Positions 61,076 to 64,000 of a DNA stretch of 64,000 nt are shown one piece after another. The stretch's first letter is position 1. Each line of letters opens with the position of its first letter. The notes under the pieces are model-generated. The model worked only from the letters and a program-made list of their open reading frames with translations, was not told where the DNA came from and ran no database searches. The stretch covers positions 1,798,001-1,862,000 of the forward strand of contig NZ_CP017755.1 of NCBI RefSeq assembly GCF_001854325.1. The letters run 5' to 3'. Both the position numbers and the translations under genes were made by a program. This DNA is from Cupriavidus malaysiensis. Its GTDB lineage: Bacteria > Pseudomonadota > Gammaproteobacteria > Burkholderiales > Burkholderiaceae.

Positions 61076-62425
61076 ATGAGCCATCGCCGCCGAGCCGTGC
61101 AGCTCGCCTGCACCGCCCTGCTGACCCTTTGTGCCGCATCCGCCGGCGCCCAGGACAGCGGCGCCATCGACCCCATGGCCGCCCGCCAGGCGGTCGACGC
61201 CCAGTTGAGCGCCATCTATCCCGACCTGGACGCACTTTACAAGGATATCCACGCCCACCCCGAACTGGGCTTCCAGGAGACGCGCACCGCCGCCACACTG
61301 GCGCGCGAAATGCGCCGCCTCGGCTTCGAGGTCACGGAAGGTCTCGGCAAGACCGGCCTGGTCGCCATCTACCGCAACGGCAGCGGTCCGACGGTGATGG
61401 TGCGCACCGAGCTCGACGCCTTGCCGATGGCGGAAAAGACCGGCCTGCCCTATGCCAGCCAGGTGGTGACCGACTGGAACGGCAAGCCGACGCCGGTGGC
61501 GCACAGCTGCGGCCATGACATCCACATGGCGGCCTGGGTCGGCACGGCGCGCACGCTGGTGGCGCTGAAGGAACGCTGGCACGGTACGCTGATGTTCGTC
61601 GCGCAACCCGCCGAGGAGCTGGTTTCCGGCGCGGAATCCATGCTCAAGGCGGGCCTGTTCACCCGCTTCGGCAAGCCTGACTATGCCTTCGCCTTGCACA
61701 CCGCGCCCGCGCCGGTCGGCATGATCGGCTTCAACAGCGGCGCCGTCACGTCGAATTCAGATGGGCTGGAGGTCCGCTTCAAGGGGCGTGGCGGCCATGG
61801 CTCGGCCCCGGACAAGACCATCGACCCGATCATGATGGGCTCACGCTTCGTGGTCGACCTGCAGAGCGTAGTCAGCCGCGAGAAGGACCCGCAGGAATTC
61901 GGTGTGGTGACCGTCGGCGCCTTCCAGAGCGGCACGGTAGGCAACATCATCCCTGACGAGGCCATCGTGCGCGGCACGATCCGCTCCTACAAGCCCGAGG
62001 TGCGTGAAGGACTGCTGGCCGGCGTGCGGCGTACCGCCAGGGCGGTGGCCGACATGGCGGGCGCCCCGGAGCCGGAAGTACGCATCGAGGCCGGCGGCAA
62101 GGCGGTCAACAATGATGCGCAACTGGTCAGCCGCACCGAAGCCGTGCTGCGCGGCGCCTACGGCAAGAACGTCATGCACGTGCCGCCGATCACCGCCAGC
62201 GAAGATTTCTCGGACTTCGTCAATGCGGGCGTTCCGTCGATGTTCTTCTTCGTCGGTGTCTACGATCTCCAGCGCTATCTCGATTCGCGCAAGCCAGGTG
62301 CGGCGCCGCTGCCGTCGAACCATTCGCCCTACTTCGCCCCGGTGCCGGAGCCGTCGATCAAGACCGGCGTCGGCGCCATGAGCCTGGCCGTGATGAACGC
62401 ACTGACGCTGCCCAAGACCAACTGA
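61076..62425 (+). CDS. Secreted M20-family amidohydrolase
   Basis: The 449-residue enzyme has a signal peptide (MSHRRRAVQLACTALLTLCA to SAGAQ) and the M20/amidohydrolase metal ligands in AHSCGHDIHMAAW, QPAEELVSGAE and ALHTAPAPVG. It probably cleaves an N-acyl amino acid or related amide in the periplasm, like the IAA-amino-acid/hippurate hydrolase group. GAGGAGA precedes the ATG at 61076; a start 24 bases earlier would spoil the signal peptide. No partner genes are obvious. Confidence 0.9.
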   Translation: MSHRRRAVQLACTALLTLCAASAGAQDSGAIDPMAARQAVDAQLSAIYPDLDALYKDIHAHPELGFQETRTAATLAREMRRLGFEVTEGLGKTGLVAIYRNGSGPTVMVRTELDALPMAEKTGLPYASQVVTDWNGKPTPVAHSCGHDIHMAAWVGTARTLVALKERWHGTLMFVAQPAEELVSGAESMLKAGLFTRFGKPDYAFALHTAPAPVGMIGFNSGAVTSNSDGLEVRFKGRGGHGSAPDKTIDPIMMGSRFVVDLQSVVSREKDPQEFGVVTVGAFQSGTVGNIIPDEAIVRGTIRSYKPEVREGLLAGVRRTARAVADMAGAPEPEVRIEAGGKAVNNDAQLVSRTEAVLRGAYGKNVMHVPPITASEDFSDFVNAGVPSMFFFVGVYDLQRYLDSRKPGAAPLPSNHSPYFAPVPEPSIKTGVGAMSLAVMNALTLPKTN

Positions 62426-62745
62426 CGGCATCCGGCCCGCGCGATTCGGCTTGGCGGGCACGCCGGCGCTTGCGGCTGTCTTCGCCACGGCCACGGCCAG
62501 GGACGCTGCTGGCGTTCAGGGGGCCGGCGGAGGGCGGCGAAGACGCTCTCCGCCGCATAAGGTGCGGGTGGAAAAATCCCGGCCGTTAATTGAATTAGAT
62601 AGCCAAGAAATAGCCCGCGCCCGCACCTCGCGCCGTCATGCCAGCCGCCCTGGCCGACGCCCGTTTGGCCGTCATTCACACGCAATGATGTGCTGTGCGC
62701 GCAAGCGGGTATCATCGCTGGCACAAGACCAGAAACGCTTTGCCA
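62426..62745 (+). other. Upstream region of the GntR gene
   Basis: No gene is supported. An AT-richer patch (62583-62615) and TATCAT (62710-62715), a good -10 about 31 bases before the GntR ATG, are the only features; no -35 was clear. Confidence 0.4.
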
Positions 62746-63435
62746 ATGATTCCTGCCGAACTCACCGCCACCGATGGCGGTACCAACGCTTCCCTGCCGC
62801 GCGCCGAGCGCGCCTACCAGCAACTGCGCGCGGCCATCCAGGCCGGCCAGCTCGCCCCCGGCACCCGCCTGCGCGAAGTCGAACTGGCCGAGTCGCTCGG
62901 CCTGTCCCGTACCCCCGTGCGCGAAGCGCTCTCCCGCCTCGAATCGGAAGGCCTGGTGGTCAACGAACCCAATCGCGGCATGATGGTGACGCAGCTCGAC
63001 GCCAGCATGGTGAGCGAGCTGTACGTGATGCGGGAAGTCCTGGAGGGTACCGCGGCGGCGCTGGCGGCCCGCCACGCCACCGATGTGGAGCTGTCTCTGC
63101 TGCGCGATATCGTCGAGCGCGACCTGGCGATTGCCGACGATCCCGTGCGCCTGGCGGCCAACAACCGGCTGTTCCACGAAACGCTGCATCGCTGTGCGCA
63201 CAACCGCTACCTGCTCAAAACGCTGCGCTCCCTGCACGAATCCATGGCCCTGCTCGGCCGCAGCACGCTTGCGGTGCCGGGACGGGCACACGCCTCGTAC
63301 GAGGAGCATGCCTCCCTGGTAGCGGCGCTGGAACAGCGCGATCCGGCCCTGGCCGAGCAGATCATGCGCCGGCACATCCAGCAGGCCTACAAGGTCAGGC
63401 TGTCGCTGTGGATCGAAGAGCAGGCCGGGAGCTGA
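62746..63435 (+). CDS. GntR-family regulator (FadR/VanR subfamily)
   Basis: The 229-residue protein has an N-terminal winged helix (LREVELAESLGLSRTPVREA, about residues 40-60) and an all-helical FCD domain with Asp/His ligand positions (NNRLFHETLHRCAHNRYL, and VAALEQRDPALAEQIMRRHI). Such regulators usually respond to small organic acids. The ATG at 62746 lacks a ribosome site; an extension to 62695 is in frame but carries no domain. Its target is unknown. Confidence 0.9.
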   Translation: MIPAELTATDGGTNASLPRAERAYQQLRAAIQAGQLAPGTRLREVELAESLGLSRTPVREALSRLESEGLVVNEPNRGMMVTQLDASMVSELYVMREVLEGTAAALAARHATDVELSLLRDIVERDLAIADDPVRLAANNRLFHETLHRCAHNRYLLKTLRSLHESMALLGRSTLAVPGRAHASYEEHASLVAALEQRDPALAEQIMRRHIQQAYKVRLSLWIEEQAGS

Positions 63436-63592
63436 AGACGGCGCCGGGCGCGTCCCGGCGCATATGACAAAGCCGGCCGGACACCTCGCGTGGAGCGGGC
63501 ATGCCTGGCCGGCCTGGCTGGCAACGACGGGCCGTTGCCATGCGCTTCACCGTGCGGCCCGCGGCTGGCGGGCGGCGCGCGAAGTACTGCGA

Positions 63593-63778
63593 TCAGCCGT
63601 TGGCGAAGGCGACCTTGGCCTTGCGTGCCTGCCCTTGCAGGCGCAGCAGGGTGCGCTGGACGGCGGCGACGGCACGCTTGATGTCGTCGACGAAGCCGAG
63701 GCGCGGGGTGCCGAGCTCGCGCTCGATCAGTTCACGTTCCAGTTGGTCGGTCAGCTTGATGTCGGATTGGGTGCTCAT
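63593..63778 (-). CDS. Small hypothetical protein
   Basis: A 61-residue charged, mostly helical protein (LTDQLERELIERELGTPRLG, then FVDDIKRAVAAVQRTLLRLQ) with no signal peptide. The ATG has AGGAG seven bases upstream, in a leader that carries a hairpin directly adjacent. I do not recognise a family. Amphipathic helices suggest a dimer or partner-binding role. Confidence 0.7.
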   Translation of the reverse strand: MSTQSDIKLTDQLERELIERELGTPRLGFVDDIKRAVAAVQRTLLRLQGQARKAKVAFANG

Positions 63779-63792
63779 GGCGTTGACTCCTA

Positions 63793-63818
63793 GGGAATAC
63801 CCTTATGGGGTTTTCCCT
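63793..63818 (-). promoter_or_regulatory. Leader hairpin next to a ribosome site
   Basis: GGGAA-x-ACCC and GGGT-x-TTCCC form an imperfect hairpin (63793-63818) that ends at the AGGAG ribosome site of the 61-residue protein gene. TATGAT (minus strand, 63828-63823) is a possible -10. The element could be an operator or an mRNA structure that affects translation. Confidence 0.45.
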
Positions 63819-63829
63819 AATCATAGCAA

Positions 63830-64000
63830 AAGAATTGCCGCATCGCAGCATTAGGTAAAAGTACGTATGCGGGGAAGCAACAGGAAGGCTGCGCCGCGCG
63901 CTCCTCACGCCTCTTAGTGGCGCGCAAGACACCCCGTGGCGGGGCCATCCCCGGAGTCCGCCCGGGCGGCGTGGCGGGCGCCCCGTCAGGGGGAAGCCGT
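63830..64000. other. Right-edge intergenic sequence
   Basis: No gene is supported up to the window edge; only GC-rich short inverted repeats are seen. Confidence 0.4.

Noticed and set aside
1..64000. Search by eye for tRNA, rRNA, CRISPR arrays, insertion sequences and integrases
   Set aside because: None could be supported; all repeats found are short tandem arrays or operator-size palindromes.

Overview
The window is high-GC DNA, densely coded, with no rRNA, tRNA, insertion sequence or CRISPR array that I can recognise. Gene content (czc metal efflux operon with its own two-component system, tandem TctC-type binding proteins, HiPIP, HdeD, ArnA split into two genes, aryl-polyene-like cluster) points to a beta-proteobacterium of the Burkholderiaceae, most like Cupriavidus/Ralstonia. 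That is an inference from gene families, not from a search.

Layout. 1-3118: the end of an RbbA/YhhJ-type ABC exporter and its outer-membrane channel. 3297-10853: a MHYT-GGDEF-EAL signalling protein, a GltI-like binding protein, a small secreted FDPYSQG-repeat protein, a chemotaxis receptor, a secreted protein of unknown function and an HdeD-type membrane protein. 11164-18348: a seven-gene lipid A aminoarabinose (arn) operon in which ArnA is two proteins. 18398-33300: a metal-resistance island: a dead czcE-like gene, a P1B-2 ATPase with a very His-rich tail behind a MerR-type promoter, czcICBA, czcRS, a small secreted protein and a decayed cusF-like gene. 33310-39071: FlxA-like, two crotonases, an H-NS-tail protein, a MarR regulator with its operators, a DPYTDG-repeat protein, a hydroxyacid dehydrogenase and a glycine-zipper lipoprotein. 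39104-43668: an IclR-regulated set of cupin, two TctC proteins and an acyl-CoA dehydrogenase. 43926-44237: a Tat-exported HiPIP. 44280-55063: an aryl-polyene-like lipid/pigment cluster built around a divergent promoter. 55162-57904: homogentisate degradation (hmgA, fahA). 58552-63778: an XRE regulator, a TetR/hydrolase pair sharing an operator, an M20 amidohydrolase, a GntR regulator and a small protein.

How parts work together. Metal defence combines inner-membrane export (P-type ATPase), trans-envelope export (CzcCBA), periplasmic binding proteins and a sensor-regulator pair. The most notable signal is a shared promoter element: a 17-base identical block with GTCA half-sites 11 bp apart occurs upstream of the small secreted gene beside czcR and, 4.8 kb away, upstream of the DPYTDG gene. 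A related 11-bp-spaced pair precedes the dead czcE-like gene. I read this as a small regulon of an OmpR-family regulator, with CzcR the nearest candidate. Several other regulator-operator pairs can be read directly: MarR (TTCGCNNGCGAA), TetR (ACGACCGGTCGT), a MerR-type 19-bp-spaced promoter, and a palindrome at the hmg promoter.

Calls rest on reading translated proteins and motifs by eye; no database search was possible.
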